13,027 bases of DNA from Enterobacteriaceae bacterium (lineage in GTDB: Bacteria > Pseudomonadota > Gammaproteobacteria > Enterobacterales > Enterobacteriaceae), in assembly GCA_022712475.1 (NCBI GenBank), contig JALAGK010000182.1:1-13027 (forward strand). Direction: 5' to 3'. Of this stretch, positions 1-7,088 are shown piece after piece; the stretch's first letter is position 1, and every line of letters begins with the position of its first letter. The notes beneath the pieces are model-generated. The model did not search any database. It was not told where the DNA came from and saw nothing but the letters and a program-made list of their open reading frames with translations. A program made the position numbers and the translations under genes.

Positions 1-106
1 ACACTCCTGTCAGTGCCTGTGTCACATTCTGTCGCCTCACCGACTGAACACTTAAAAAAAACAGGGTTTATTAAGGATATTCTCAATAACCGTAAGGAAG
101 CCTTGT

Positions 107-535
107 ATGTACAACACGATCCTGATGCCGGTGGACGTTTTCGAAATGGAGCTGAGTGATAAAGCCGTCAGCCATGCTGAATTTTTGGCTCAAAGCGATG
201 GCATTATCCATCTGTTGCACGTACTGCCGCAGTCGTCGGCTATGCTATTTCGTGGTTTTGCCGCCGACTTACGGCGCTTTGAGGAGCACCTGACTCGTGA
301 GGCGCAGGAAAAGCTCGACAGTATGGTGGCACACTTTTCTTTGCCTCAGCCCCGCATCAAAACGATGATCCGCTTTGGCAATATGCGTGATGAGGTGAAC
401 AAAGCCGCAGAAGAACTGCGAGCCGATGTCATCGTCATCGGTTCGAAAAACCCCAGCATCACGACTCACTTACTTGGCTCTAATGCCGCAAGCGTGATTC
501 GCTATGCCACCGTGCCTGTGTTCGTTATTCGCTAA
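107..535 (+). CDS. uspG: Universal stress protein G
   Basis: A 142-aa single-domain universal stress protein of the same length as E. coli UspG (YbdQ) and very similar to it throughout (N-terminus [20 protein letters not shown]). UspG is a cytoplasmic nucleotide-binding stress protein that can be adenylated or phosphorylated. The C-terminal third carries the glycine-rich nucleotide loop of the ATP-binding Usp class: G-S-K-N at about residues 112-115, then L-L-G-S-N-A about twelve residues later. The start is supported by AAGGAAG at 94-100, six bases before the ATG; the first codon also matches the family start. It is convergent with ahpF, as in E. coli. I saw no convincing promoter in the 106 bases upstream. 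Confidence 0.95.
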   Translation: MYNTILMPVDVFEMELSDKAVSHAEFLAQSDGIIHLLHVLPQSSAMLFRGFAADLRRFEEHLTREAQEKLDSMVAHFSLPQPRIKTMIRFGNMRDEVNKAAEELRADVIVIGSKNPSITTHLLGSNAASVIRYATVPVFVIR

Positions 536-554
536 CAGCACACGGTCCACCGTC

Positions 555-583
555 AAAAAAAGAGGCTACCCGAAGGTAGCCTC
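555..583 (-). terminator. Intrinsic terminator of ahpCF
   Basis: GAGGCTACC (562-570) pairs perfectly with GGTAGCCTC (575-583), a 9-bp stem. Read on the minus strand the loop is TTCG, a very stable tetraloop closed by C-G, and the stem is followed at once by seven T (555-561). It lies 64 bp beyond the ahpF stop and is a textbook rho-independent terminator for the minus strand. On the plus strand no T run follows, so it should act mainly for ahpF. Confidence 0.92.
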
Positions 584-614
584 ATCACATTGCAGTGTTA
601 GTCTTTGCCCATTC

Positions 615-645
615 TTCAGGCTTATGCCTGGATGGTTTCTTTTTT
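615..645 (+). terminator. Possible weak terminator after uspG
   Basis: TTCAGGC (615-621) and GCCTGGA (626-632) form a 7-bp stem including one G-U pair around the loop TTAT. It is followed after a few bases by TTTCTTTTTT (636-645). This is read in the uspG direction, inside the 3' spacer and just short of the ahpF stop codon. The stem is short and the T run starts four bases late, so termination here is only plausible. Confidence 0.35.
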
Positions 646-646
646 A

Positions 647-2212
647 TTATGCGGTTTTCGTACGAATCAAATAATCAAACGCGCTCAGAGAAGCTTTAGC
701 GCCTTCACCGGTAGCGATGATAATCTGCTTGTACGGTACGGTGGTGCAGTCGCCTGCGGCGAATACGCCTTTAACGCTGGTTTCGCAACGCGCATCAACG
801 ATGATTTCGCCCATGCGGTTACGTTCAACCGCACCTTCCAGCCAATTGGTGTTTGGTAGCAGACCAATCTGAACAAAGATACCGGACAGCGCCAGGCTGT
901 GTACGTCACCGCTTACGCGGTCTTTATACTCAATGCCGGTCACTTTCTGGCCGTCGCCCTTCACTTCGGTGGTCTGGGCGCTGAGAATAATATCCACATT
1001 AGGCAGACTGCGGACTTTGTCCTGTAATACCTGGTCGGCCTTCATTTCCGGTGCGAATTCCAGCAGCGTCACATGGTCAACCACGCCGGCAAGGTCAATT
1101 GCCGCTTCAACGCCGGAGTTACCGCCGCCAATCACCGCAACGCGCTTACCTTTAAACAGCGGGCCATCGCAGTGCGGGCAGTAGGTTACACCGCGTGTGC
1201 GGTATTCGTTTTCGCCCGGCACGCCCATGTTACGCCATTTAGCACCCGTGGCGATGATGACGCTGCGCGCCTTCAGCACTGCGCCAGAGGCGGTTTCAAT
1301 CTGGTGCAGGCCGCCTTCCACGCTTGCCGGAATCAGGCGAGACGCACTCTGCGTGTCGATAACGTCTACGTCGTAATCGTTCACATGCGCCTTAAGGGCA
1401 CCTGCCAGCTTCTGGCCTTCCGTCTTTGGCACAGAGATGTAGTTTTCAATATCAACGGTATCCAGCACCTGGCCGCCAAAGCGCTCGCCCATAAGACCAG
1501 TGCGGATGCCTTTACGTGCAGAGTATACCGCTGCCGCCGCCCCCGCCGGGCCGGAACCGACAATCAGCACGTCAAACGCGTCACGTTTGTTAAGGGCTTC
1601 TGCCGCGCGTTTTTCTGCACCGGTGTCCACTTTACCGACAATTTCTGCCAACGTCATACGGCCCTGACCGAACTCTTTACCGTTAAGGAATACCGCCGGT
1701 ACACCCATAACGTTACGTTCAGTGATTTCGTTCTGGTACACGCCACCGTCGATAGCCGTATGTTTGATGCGCGGATTCAGCACCGCCATCAGGTTCAGCG
1801 CCTGGACCACGTCCGGACAGTTGTGGCAGGACAGTGAGTAGTACGTTTCAAATTCAAAATCACCGTCCAGCGCGCTGACCTGCTCAAGCAGTTCCTGCGC
1901 TTCTTTGGCCGGATGACCACCGGTCCACAGCAATGCCAGCACCAGTGAAGTAAATTCGTGGCCGAGCGGGGAACCGGCAAAGCGCGGCCCCTGTTCTGAG
2001 CCTGGGTTAGTAATCAGGAATGACGGTTTGCGCACCGGCAAATCGTTACGTTCAGTGAAAGAGACTTTGTCGGATAATCCCGCAATTTCTGCCAGCAGAT
2101 CCCTGATTTCAGCCGATTTAGCGCTGTCGTCCAGCGTGGCAATTAACTCAACAGGTTTAGTCAATTTCTCAAGGTAGGCCTTGAGCTGTGTTTTCATCGT
2201 TGTGTCGAGCAT
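647..2212 (-). CDS. ahpF: Alkyl hydroperoxide reductase subunit F
   Basis: A 521-aa cytoplasmic flavoprotein, the same length as E. coli AhpF. It passes electrons from NADH through FAD and two disulfide centres to AhpC. The N-terminal tandem thioredoxin-fold domain has the C129-H-N-C132 pair (within SLSCHNCPD). An FAD-binding [10 protein letters not shown] motif starts near residue 218. The thioredoxin-reductase-like part has the second redox pair YCPHC (Cys345/348), a nucleotide-binding GGGNSG, and a C-terminal FAD motif GVFAAGDC. The open frame extends 19 codons further upstream, but the start at 2212 ([11 protein letters not shown]) matches the family and has GGGAG about six bases upstream. 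It follows ahpC on the same strand after about 200 bp of hairpin-rich spacer and ends before a strong terminator. Confidence 0.97.
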   Translation of the reverse strand: MLDTTMKTQLKAYLEKLTKPVELIATLDDSAKSAEIRDLLAEIAGLSDKVSFTERNDLPVRKPSFLITNPGSEQGPRFAGSPLGHEFTSLVLALLWTGGHPAKEAQELLEQVSALDGDFEFETYYSLSCHNCPDVVQALNLMAVLNPRIKHTAIDGGVYQNEITERNVMGVPAVFLNGKEFGQGRMTLAEIVGKVDTGAEKRAAEALNKRDAFDVLIVGSGPAGAAAAVYSARKGIRTGLMGERFGGQVLDTVDIENYISVPKTEGQKLAGALKAHVNDYDVDVIDTQSASRLIPASVEGGLHQIETASGAVLKARSVIIATGAKWRNMGVPGENEYRTRGVTYCPHCDGPLFKGKRVAVIGGGNSGVEAAIDLAGVVDHVTLLEFAPEMKADQVLQDKVRSLPNVDIILSAQTTEVKGDGQKVTGIEYKDRVSGDVHSLALSGIFVQIGLLPNTNWLEGAVERNRMGEIIVDARCETSVKGVFAAGDCTTVPYKQIIIATGEGAKASLSAFDYLIRTKTA

Positions 2213-2415
2213 GGTTTTCTCCCTGTGGACCGGCAAGAAACGGCGGGGCAAAGCCCCGATAACGAACAAATAGCAAATGCTGTAAATTTTTGCGCCGCAG
2301 AATCCCGCGGCGCGAAAGGTATTCTTTCTGGTACGGATTCACGCCTGTCGGCACTTTATCCACCCCGATGTCACCATCGGGGTAACGGTACCAGACGTGC
2401 AATACCGCAGCAGAA
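2213..2415 (-). promoter_or_regulatory. Hairpin-rich ahpC-ahpF spacer
   Basis: This 203-bp transcribed spacer contains three clean inverted repeats. They are ACCCCGATG/CATCGGGGT at 2362-2383 (9 bp, loop TCAC), GCGCCGC/GCGGCGC at 2292-2313 (7 bp, 8-nt loop) and CGGGGC/GCCCCG at 2244-2258 (6 bp, loop AAA). None is followed on the minus strand by a proper T run; the last is followed by CCGTTTCTT. They look more like mRNA-stabilising, processing or attenuation structures than full terminators. Such structures would let AhpC be made in excess over AhpF, as the enzyme pair needs; that role is inference. Confidence 0.6.
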
Positions 2416-2979
2416 TTAGATCTTACCAACCAGATCCAGAGACGGAGCCAGCGTAGCTTCGCCTTCTTTCCACTTAGCCGGGCACACTTCACCCGGGTGA
2501 GAAGCAACATACTGAGCGGCTTTGATTTTGCGCAGCAGGTCAGTTGCGTCACGGCCAATGCCTTCAGCAGTCACTTCAACAGCCTGGATGATGCCCTGCG
2601 GGTCTACCAGGAAGGTACCGCGGTTAGCCAGACCTTCGTCTTCACGCAGGATTTCGAAGTTACGGGACAGCGCCATAGTCTGGTCGCCCAGCATCGCGTA
2701 TTTGATTTTACCGATGGTTTCAGAGCTGCCGTGCCAGGCTTTGTGAGTGAAGTGGGTGTCGGTAGACACAGAGTAGATGTCTACGCCCAGCTTCTGGAAC
2801 TCGTCGTAATGGTCAGCCAGGTCGCCCAGCTCGGTCGGGCAAACGAAGGTGAAGTCAGCCGGATAGAAGAAGAAAACGCTCCAGCGGCCTTCAATGTCTT
2901 TCTCGGTAACTTCTACGAATTCACCGTTTTTGAAAGCCTGGTTTTTAAAAGGTTTTACTTTGGTATTAATTAAAGACAT
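2416..2979 (-). CDS. ahpC: Alkyl hydroperoxide reductase subunit C (peroxiredoxin)
   Basis: A 187-aa typical two-cysteine peroxiredoxin, full length for the AhpC family and nearly identical to the E. coli protein. It reduces H2O2, organic peroxides and peroxynitrite in the cytoplasm and is recycled by AhpF. The peroxidatic Cys47 lies in FTFVCPTE and the resolving Cys166 in GEVCPAKW (numbering includes Met1). The [12 protein letters not shown] block and the Arg in the GTFLVDPQG region are intact. The start is well defined: a strong GGAGGAAG lies about six bases upstream. It is the first gene of ahpCF. In E. coli it is under OxyR control; I could not see a convincing full OxyR site here. Confidence 0.98.
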   Translation of the reverse strand: MSLINTKVKPFKNQAFKNGEFVEVTEKDIEGRWSVFFFYPADFTFVCPTELGDLADHYDEFQKLGVDIYSVSTDTHFTHKAWHGSSETIGKIKYAMLGDQTMALSRNFEILREDEGLANRGTFLVDPQGIIQAVEVTAEGIGRDATDLLRKIKAAQYVASHPGEVCPAKWKEGEATLAPSLDLVGKI

Positions 2980-3048
2980 CTATACTTCCTCCACGTTTCG
3001 ATGGGATGTAAGGTATCGAATTCTGTTTGATTCGGCCAATGCGTATCC

Positions 3049-3078
3049 ATTATCAAATCAATCAGCGATATCTAACAA
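3049..3078 (-). promoter_or_regulatory. ahpC: Candidate ahpCF promoter
   Basis: On the minus strand TTGTTA (3078-3073) and GATAAT (3054-3049, five of six bases of TATAAT) are separated by 18 bp. They would start transcription about 60-65 bp before the ahpC ATG. The spacer and upstream DNA are AT-rich with several GAT/ATC repeats where OxyR would be expected to bind. The ATAG-N7-CTAT pattern is matched only poorly, so I call the promoter and not the operator. Confidence 0.5.
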
Positions 3079-3469
3079 CGGTTGTCCGCCAACAATGTGA
3101 AGCGGCATTTGCAACGCTCGCTCTTTCACCACTGGCGACGGTAAATCAAGGCCGTCAGCACGGCCGGGCCAGTTCAGCGGCTGTCTGGTGTGCAAATAAT
3201 GTGCAGGCGACAACCGAGGGATTTAACCATTTGCTAGCGCAACGGGTCAATCAATCGCTGGAAGGCTCTGCCTATGGCTGTAACAGGAAGCCCCTATAAA
3301 CTACAGCAGTTTACACGCTAACCGGGGTAACCTGTTGCTCGTCTTGATAATGCGCCATACTACCTGCCGCTCGCCAATCATCCATATCACGCCAGCCCTT
3401 CTCTGGCAGACTCTTGTGGAACGTGCCCTGAGATTATTCCACATTACTGGGCCAACCGCTTACCCTTTG

Positions 3470-3491
3470 AAGTTAAACCTGCATCACAAAA
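3470..3491 (+). promoter_or_regulatory. araE: Possible CRP site for araE
   Basis: The right half contains a perfect ATCACA (3483-3488); the left half is degenerate (AAGTTAAA). Its centre lies about 94 bp before the inferred araE transcription start, close to the CRP position known at E. coli araBAD. The position is the main support, because the sequence match is a half-site only. Confidence 0.3.
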
Positions 3492-3501
3492 CCTCATCTG
3501 A

Positions 3502-3539
3502 CAGCAGAATCATCCATCTCTACGCCGATTTCAGCCTCC
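3502..3539 (+). promoter_or_regulatory. araE: Candidate AraC half-site pair for araE
   Basis: CAGC-N7-TCCATC (3502-3518) fits the AraC half-site pattern TAGC-N7-TCCATA. It closely resembles what I recall of the E. coli araE site (CAGC-N7-TCCATA). Twenty-one bp downstream, 3523-3539 is a weaker second copy with CCT at the expected place. This is the direct-repeat spacing AraC uses. The -35 lies about 4 bp further downstream than in E. coli, which weakens the case. Confidence 0.42.
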
Positions 3540-3568
3540 CTGACACGACGTTAAAACTTTTAACGTAT
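3540..3568 (+). promoter_or_regulatory. araE: Candidate araE promoter
   Basis: CTGACA (3540-3545, five of six bases of TTGACA) and ACGTAT (3563-3568) are separated by 17 bp. E. coli ara promoters likewise combine a CTGAC-type -35 with a weak -10 that needs AraC. The predicted start is near 3575, about 30 bp before the araE ATG. Confidence 0.45.
3548..3566. repeat. Perfect 19-bp palindrome between -35 and -10
   Basis: ACGTTAAAA (3548-3556), a central C (3557) and TTTTAACGT (3558-3566) make an exact inverted repeat with 9-bp arms. It fills the spacer of the candidate araE promoter and overlaps the first bases of the -10. Position and symmetry suggest an operator for a dimeric repressor. A terminator is unlikely: the structure has a one-base centre and no following T run. 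Confidence 0.6.
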
Positions 3569-3605
3569 CCCCATTACGACTTTGTGAATGCCGGAGAAAA
3601 TAAGC

Positions 3606-5024
3606 ATGTCCCATGTCAGTGAGTCTTCCGCTACCCTGCCACGCTCGCCAAATCGCACGCGCCGCATGAACCTGTTTGTCTCGGTTTCCGCCGCTGTGGC
3701 GGGCCTGCTGTTTGGTCTGGATATTGGCGTGATTGCGGGCGCCCTGCCGTTTATTACCGACCACTTTACCCTGACCCACCGCGACCAGGAGTGGGTGGTA
3801 AGTAGCATGATGCTGGGTGCAGCGTTGGGTGCCCTATTTAACGGCTGGCTGTCATCGCGCCTTGGACGTAAGTACAGCCTGATGGCTGGGGCGATACTGT
3901 TTATTGTCGGTTCACTCGGTTCTGCCTTTGCCACCAACCTCGAAATCCTGCTGTTTGCGCGCGTGATCCTTGGCGTAGCGGTGGGCATCGCTTCCTACAC
4001 CGCACCGCTGTACCTGTCAGAAATGGCCTCGGAAAACGTGCGTGGTAAAATGATCAGCATGTATCAGCTCATGGTGACGCTCGGTATTCTGCTGGCCTTT
4101 TTATCCGATACCGCGTTTAGCTACAGCGGCAACTGGCGTGCAATGCTTGGTGTGCTGGCTTTGCCTGCCGTGGTGTTGCTGGTGATGGTGATTTTCCTGC
4201 CCAACAGTCCGCGCTGGCTTGCGGCCAAAGGGCAACACGCTCAGGCCGAGCGTGTGCTGCGCATGCTGCGCGACACCTCCGAAAAGGCGCGTGAGGAGCT
4301 CGAGGAAATCCGAGAAAGTCTCAAACTCAAACAAGGCGGCTGGGCGCTGTTCAAGGCTAATCGCAACGTAAGACGCGCGGTCTTTCTTGGCATGCTGCTG
4401 CAGGCGATGCAGCAGTTTACCGGCATGAACATCATCATGTATTACGCGCCAAAGATTTTTGAGATGGCGGGCTTTAGCAGCCACCACGAACAGATGATTG
4501 CCACCGTCGTAGTCGGCCTGACCTTTATGCTGGCAACATTTATTGCGGTTTACACCGTAGATAAATCAGGCCGCAAACCGGTGCTGAAAATCGGCTTTAC
4601 CGTAATGGCGTTGGGTATGCTGATTCTGGGCTACTGCCTGATGCAGGTTGAGCATGGCGTCGTATCACGCGGTATCTCGTGGCTGTCGGTTGGAATGACC
4701 ATGATGTGTATTGCCGGTTACGCCATGAGTGCCGCGCCAGTGGTGTGGATCCTGTGCTCAGAAATCCAGCCGCTTAAGTGTCGTGATTTTGGTGTCACCT
4801 GTTCCACCACCATGAACTGGGTGTCGAACATGATTATCGGCGCCACCTTCCTGACGCTGCTTGACAGTATTGGTGCGGCGGGCACGTTCTGGCTTTATAC
4901 CGCCCTGAACCTGGTGTTTGTGGTTATCACCTTCTGGCTGGTGCCGGAGACCAAAAACGTCACGCTTGAGCACATAGAGAAAAACCTGATGGCCGGTAAA
5001 AAGCTGCGCGATATCGGTCAGTAA
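3606..5024 (+). CDS. araE: Arabinose/H+ symporter
   Basis: A 472-aa inner-membrane sugar porter of the major facilitator superfamily, the same length as E. coli AraE and extremely close to it throughout. It imports L-arabinose with a proton. Visible family motifs in order are: [17 protein letters not shown] in the first helix, RLGRKYS in the 2-3 loop, PNSPRWL before the long central loop, [14 protein letters not shown] in helix 7, DKSGRKP in the 8-9 loop and [10 protein letters not shown] after helix 12. An in-frame ATG at 3588 would add six residues. I chose 3606 because it has GGAG ten bases upstream and puts exactly 18 residues before RRMN, as in E. coli. GalP is the closest alternative, but the N-terminus and C-terminus ([24 protein letters not shown]) are AraE-like. 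It is out of its E. coli context. Confidence 0.93.
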   Translation: MSHVSESSATLPRSPNRTRRMNLFVSVSAAVAGLLFGLDIGVIAGALPFITDHFTLTHRDQEWVVSSMMLGAALGALFNGWLSSRLGRKYSLMAGAILFIVGSLGSAFATNLEILLFARVILGVAVGIASYTAPLYLSEMASENVRGKMISMYQLMVTLGILLAFLSDTAFSYSGNWRAMLGVLALPAVVLLVMVIFLPNSPRWLAAKGQHAQAERVLRMLRDTSEKAREELEEIRESLKLKQGGWALFKANRNVRRAVFLGMLLQAMQQFTGMNIIMYYAPKIFEMAGFSSHHEQMIATVVVGLTFMLATFIAVYTVDKSGRKPVLKIGFTVMALGMLILGYCLMQVEHGVVSRGISWLSVGMTMMCIAGYAMSAAPVVWILCSEIQPLKCRDFGVTCSTTMNWVSNMIIGATFLTLLDSIGAAGTFWLYTALNLVFVVITFWLVPETKNVTLEHIEKNLMAGKKLRDIGQ

Positions 5025-5030
5025 CGCCCG

Positions 5031-5063
5031 GCCCCGCTTGCCCGTTGCAATCGGGGCATTTTT
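5031..5063 (+). terminator. Intrinsic terminator of araE
   Basis: GCCCCG (5031-5036) pairs with CGGGGC (5052-5057). An inner TTGC/GCAA helix (5038-5041 with 5047-5050) extends it across a single mismatch. An A and then five T (5059-5063) follow. It begins seven bases after the araE stop, so araE is probably transcribed alone. Confidence 0.8.
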
Positions 5064-5143
5064 GCCCGCACGCTCCGCCTGTTCAACGCACTCCTGGCCT
5101 GTTCTGCTAACCTTTAAACACAACGCCAGCATGGAGGAAAAAC

Positions 5144-5488
5144 GTGAACAGACTACTTATGGTATGTGCCGCAGGTTTGCTTGTTGTAGGTTGTAATTCG
5201 GCCGACGCCCCAACCAGCATCCCCGGTAATGGACAGACGCAAACGACTAACACTCACTATGACTGTGGCTCCAGCGGTAAATTGAACGTGACCTATCTCA
5301 ATAACGACCCTAACGCCGTTGCTATTGTCGAAACAGGCGATAAACAGAAAATCATGATGGTCAACGTAGTAGCGGCAAGCGGCGCCAAATACGTTGGCGG
5401 CATCTGGGAATGGTGGACCAAAAATGAGAGCGGCACATTGAGCAATCTTCAGACACAAAAGACAATGGAGTGCCAGGAAACAAAATAA
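5144..5488 (+). CDS. MliC-type lysozyme inhibitor lipoprotein
   Basis: A 114-aa predicted lipoprotein. A short signal peptide (N2-R3, then a hydrophobic stretch) ends in VVGC with the lipid-attachment Cys17. No Asp follows at +2 (it is Asn), which favours the outer membrane. The mature part matches the MliC/PliC C-type lysozyme inhibitor fold: YDCGSSGKLNVTY near the start, SGAKYVGGIWEWWTKNESGTL near the end (the conserved SGxxY and W-T-K loop), and a Cys41/Cys110 pair for the usual disulfide. Such proteins protect the cell wall from host lysozyme. The start is GTG with GGAGG (5133-5137) six bases upstream; no ATG fits the signal peptide. It sits alone between terminators. Confidence 0.82.
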   Translation: MNRLLMVCAAGLLVVGCNSADAPTSIPGNGQTQTTNTHYDCGSSGKLNVTYLNNDPNAVAIVETGDKQKIMMVNVVAASGAKYVGGIWEWWTKNESGTLSNLQTQKTMECQETK

Positions 5489-5506
5489 CAGCTTATGCCG
5501 ATTTCA

Positions 5507-5534
5507 GCCCGCGCATGACGCGGGCTTCACTTTT
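5507..5534 (+). terminator. Terminator after the MliC-type gene
   Basis: GCCCGCG (5507-5513) and CGCGGGC (5519-5525) form a perfect 7-bp GC stem with loop CATGA, followed by TTCACTTTT. It lies 18 bp after the stop codon. It also sits just beyond the 3' end of ybdL, but no T run exists on the minus side. Confidence 0.75.
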
Positions 5535-5550
5535 CACTGAGCTGGCACGT

Positions 5551-6711
5551 TTATAATGCAACCAGACGTTCTGCCGCCGCCAGTAGTGTTTCAGGCTGTT
5601 TGGCAAAGCACAGGCGAATCAACCGGTGTGGGAACGGCCCTTCACAAAACACCGACAGCGGGATAGCCGCCACGCCCACTTCAGCCGTCAGCCAGCGGCA
5701 GAAATCCACATCGTTACGCTCAGAAATCGCACTGTAATCTGCAAGCAGGAAGTAAGTGCCCTCACACGGTAAAAGCTGAAAACGCCCGGGTTGTAACGCC
5801 TCCACAAACAGGTCTCGGCGTGCGCGGTAAAATGCAGGCAACGTCCGGTAGTGCTCGGGTTCAGCGCGCAACATATCCGCCAGCGCCAGTTGAGCCGGGG
5901 TATTGACAGAAAACGTCAGATATTGATGCAACTTGCGCACCTCGGCGCTCAGTGGCGCAGGGGCAATGCAGTAGCCCACTTTCCAGCCAGTCATATGAAA
6001 GGTTTTGCCAAATGAAGAGACGGCAATCGCCCGTTCGCGCAGTTGCGGATGCGCCAGTACGCTGGCGTGCCCCCCCTTCGCAAAGCAGATGTGTTCGTAA
6101 ACCTCGTCACTTAACACATAGATTTCCTGCCCCGCGATGGCCTGCCATAGCGCCGAGAAGTCCTCTTGCGCCCATACCGTAGCGGTCGGGTTGTGCGGTG
6201 TATTGAGGATAACCAGCCGAGTGCGTGGACTGAGCAATGCGGCAAACTGCGCCCAGTCAACCCGAAATCCCGGCGGCTGTAACGCCATGCGCTTCATTAC
6301 ACCGCCCGATAACGCTACCGCAGGCGCATAACTGTCGTAGCTTGGGTCAAAGCAAATGACCTCATCACCCGGGCGCACCAGTGCAGTAATCGCCGCATAT
6401 AATGCCTCGGTCGCACCAGCGGTCACTGTGACGTCGGTTTCCGGGTCTGGGCGGCAGCCGTAAAGCTCTGCTGTTTTATCAGCGATAGCCTCACGCAACG
6501 CCGCAACGCCGGTCATGGGCGCATACTGATTTGCGCCCTGCGCAACATGCCACGCCAGCCTTTGTTGCAAAAACGCCGGACCATCAAAATCGGGGAAGCC
6601 CTGAGAGAGATTAATCGCCCGATGCTCCTGCGCCAACGCGCTCATTTGGCTAAAAATTGTGGTGCCCAGCGCCGGAAGTTTGCTCTGCGGCTTAAGAGGA
6701 GTGTCACTCAT
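5551..6711 (-). CDS. ybdL: Methionine aminotransferase
   Basis: A 386-aa fold-type I PLP aminotransferase, the same length as E. coli YbdL and collinear with it. YbdL transfers amino groups from methionine (also His and Phe) to keto acids in the cytosol. Visible active-site elements are TAGATEAL (phosphate-binding region), N174 in TPHNPTAT, D202-E203-V-Y205 (ring nitrogen), the Schiff-base K236 in SSFGKTFHMTGWK, and the carboxylate-binding Arg in RLIRLCFAK near the C-terminus. The reading frame stays open to 7053 through the tandem array. I chose 6711 because it gives the family N-terminus (MSDTPLKPQSKLPALGTTIF) and lies just behind a good promoter. The ribosome site is weak (AAGG about ten bases upstream). 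It stands alone. Confidence 0.95.
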   Translation of the reverse strand: MSDTPLKPQSKLPALGTTIFSQMSALAQEHRAINLSQGFPDFDGPAFLQQRLAWHVAQGANQYAPMTGVAALREAIADKTAELYGCRPDPETDVTVTAGATEALYAAITALVRPGDEVICFDPSYDSYAPAVALSGGVMKRMALQPPGFRVDWAQFAALLSPRTRLVILNTPHNPTATVWAQEDFSALWQAIAGQEIYVLSDEVYEHICFAKGGHASVLAHPQLRERAIAVSSFGKTFHMTGWKVGYCIAPAPLSAEVRKLHQYLTFSVNTPAQLALADMLRAEPEHYRTLPAFYRARRDLFVEALQPGRFQLLPCEGTYFLLADYSAISERNDVDFCRWLTAEVGVAAIPLSVFCEGPFPHRLIRLCFAKQPETLLAAAERLVAL

Positions 6712-6754
6712 GAATAACGGCCTTGTACGCGAGTTAAATGTCGAACATTGCTCC

Positions 6755-6782
6755 ACTATATCACTGTGTAGCCGCGTAGCAA
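6755..6782 (-). promoter_or_regulatory. ybdL: ybdL promoter
   Basis: On the minus strand TTGCTA (6782-6777) and TATAGT (6760-6755, five of six) are separated by 16 bp. They give a start near 6748, about 37 bp before the ATG. A short inverted repeat, AATGT/ACATT (6737-6749), straddles the predicted start. This promoter places the tandem array about 100 bp upstream of it and supports the short start of ybdL. Confidence 0.6.
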
Positions 6783-6884
6783 TAAAGATGTATGGATGGC
6801 CAAACAAACAAGTTACGTTACACCTACCGCCAGAAACACGACTGCCAGCCTGACCAGAGTTAAGCAAATAGATCAATAACACTT

Positions 6885-6988
6885 TGGGAAGCTGGGAAGC
6901 TGGGAAGCTGGGAAGCTGGGAAGCTGGGAAGCTGGGAAGCTGGGAAGCTGGGAAGCTGGGAAGCTGGGAAGCTGGGAAGCTGGGAAGC
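6885..6988. repeat. Tandem array, 13 x 8 bp
   Basis: Thirteen perfect head-to-tail copies of TGGGAAGC, followed by a partial copy TGG (6989-6991). There is no internal variation. Because 8 is not a multiple of 3, three units encode an eight-residue repeat in the open frame running upstream of ybdL (SFPASQLP), but that frame has no start signal and is not a gene. The array is upstream of the ybdL promoter. It is a simple-sequence repeat likely to vary in copy number by slippage; an effect on ybdL is possible but not shown. Confidence 0.97.
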
Positions 6989-7088
6989 TGGCCATTATGG
7001 CTTTCTCTTGCTAAACAGCAAGCGTCCTTTTTATTACCAATGCACAGGCTCACCGTGTGGTGTTTTGAACCTCGCTAAAATCGACACG

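Larger units (their letters stand above)
2980..3605. other. Gene-free stretch between ahpC and araE
   Basis: These 626 bp separate the divergent ahpC and araE. The left ~100 bp hold the ahpC leader and promoter, and the right ~140 bp hold the araE control region. The middle (about 3100-3465) has only short open frames with no recognisable protein and no ribosome sites worth calling. It contains one small hairpin (TAAACT/AGTTTA, 3297-3313). In E. coli, dsbG starts divergently from ahpC at this point. I see no trace of dsbG in any frame. Confidence 0.6.

Noticed and set aside
1073..1837. Plus-strand open frame of 254 codons opposite ahpF
   Set aside because: It is an antisense shadow of a fully conserved ahpF. 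The protein has no recognisable motif and is rich in residues typical of reversed frames.
3049..3110. OxyR binding site upstream of ahpC
   Set aside because: Expected from E. coli, but the ATAG-N7-CTAT repeats match too poorly to mark a site.
3588..3605. Upstream ATG of araE adding MPEKIS
   Set aside because: The ribosome site GGAG lies inside this extension, and the start at 3606 gives the exact AraE N-terminal length.
3335..3622. Possible 95-codon gene upstream of araE
   Set aside because: It has no ribosome site or recognisable domain, overlaps the araE control region and runs into araE in another frame.
6885..6991. CRISPR array
   Set aside because: The units are 8 bp and directly adjacent with no spacers, and no cas genes are present.
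6712..7053. N-terminal extension of ybdL with SFPASQLP repeats encoded by the tandem array
   Set aside because: The family N-terminus starts at 6711, and a good promoter lies inside the extension, so the upstream frame would not be on the mRNA.
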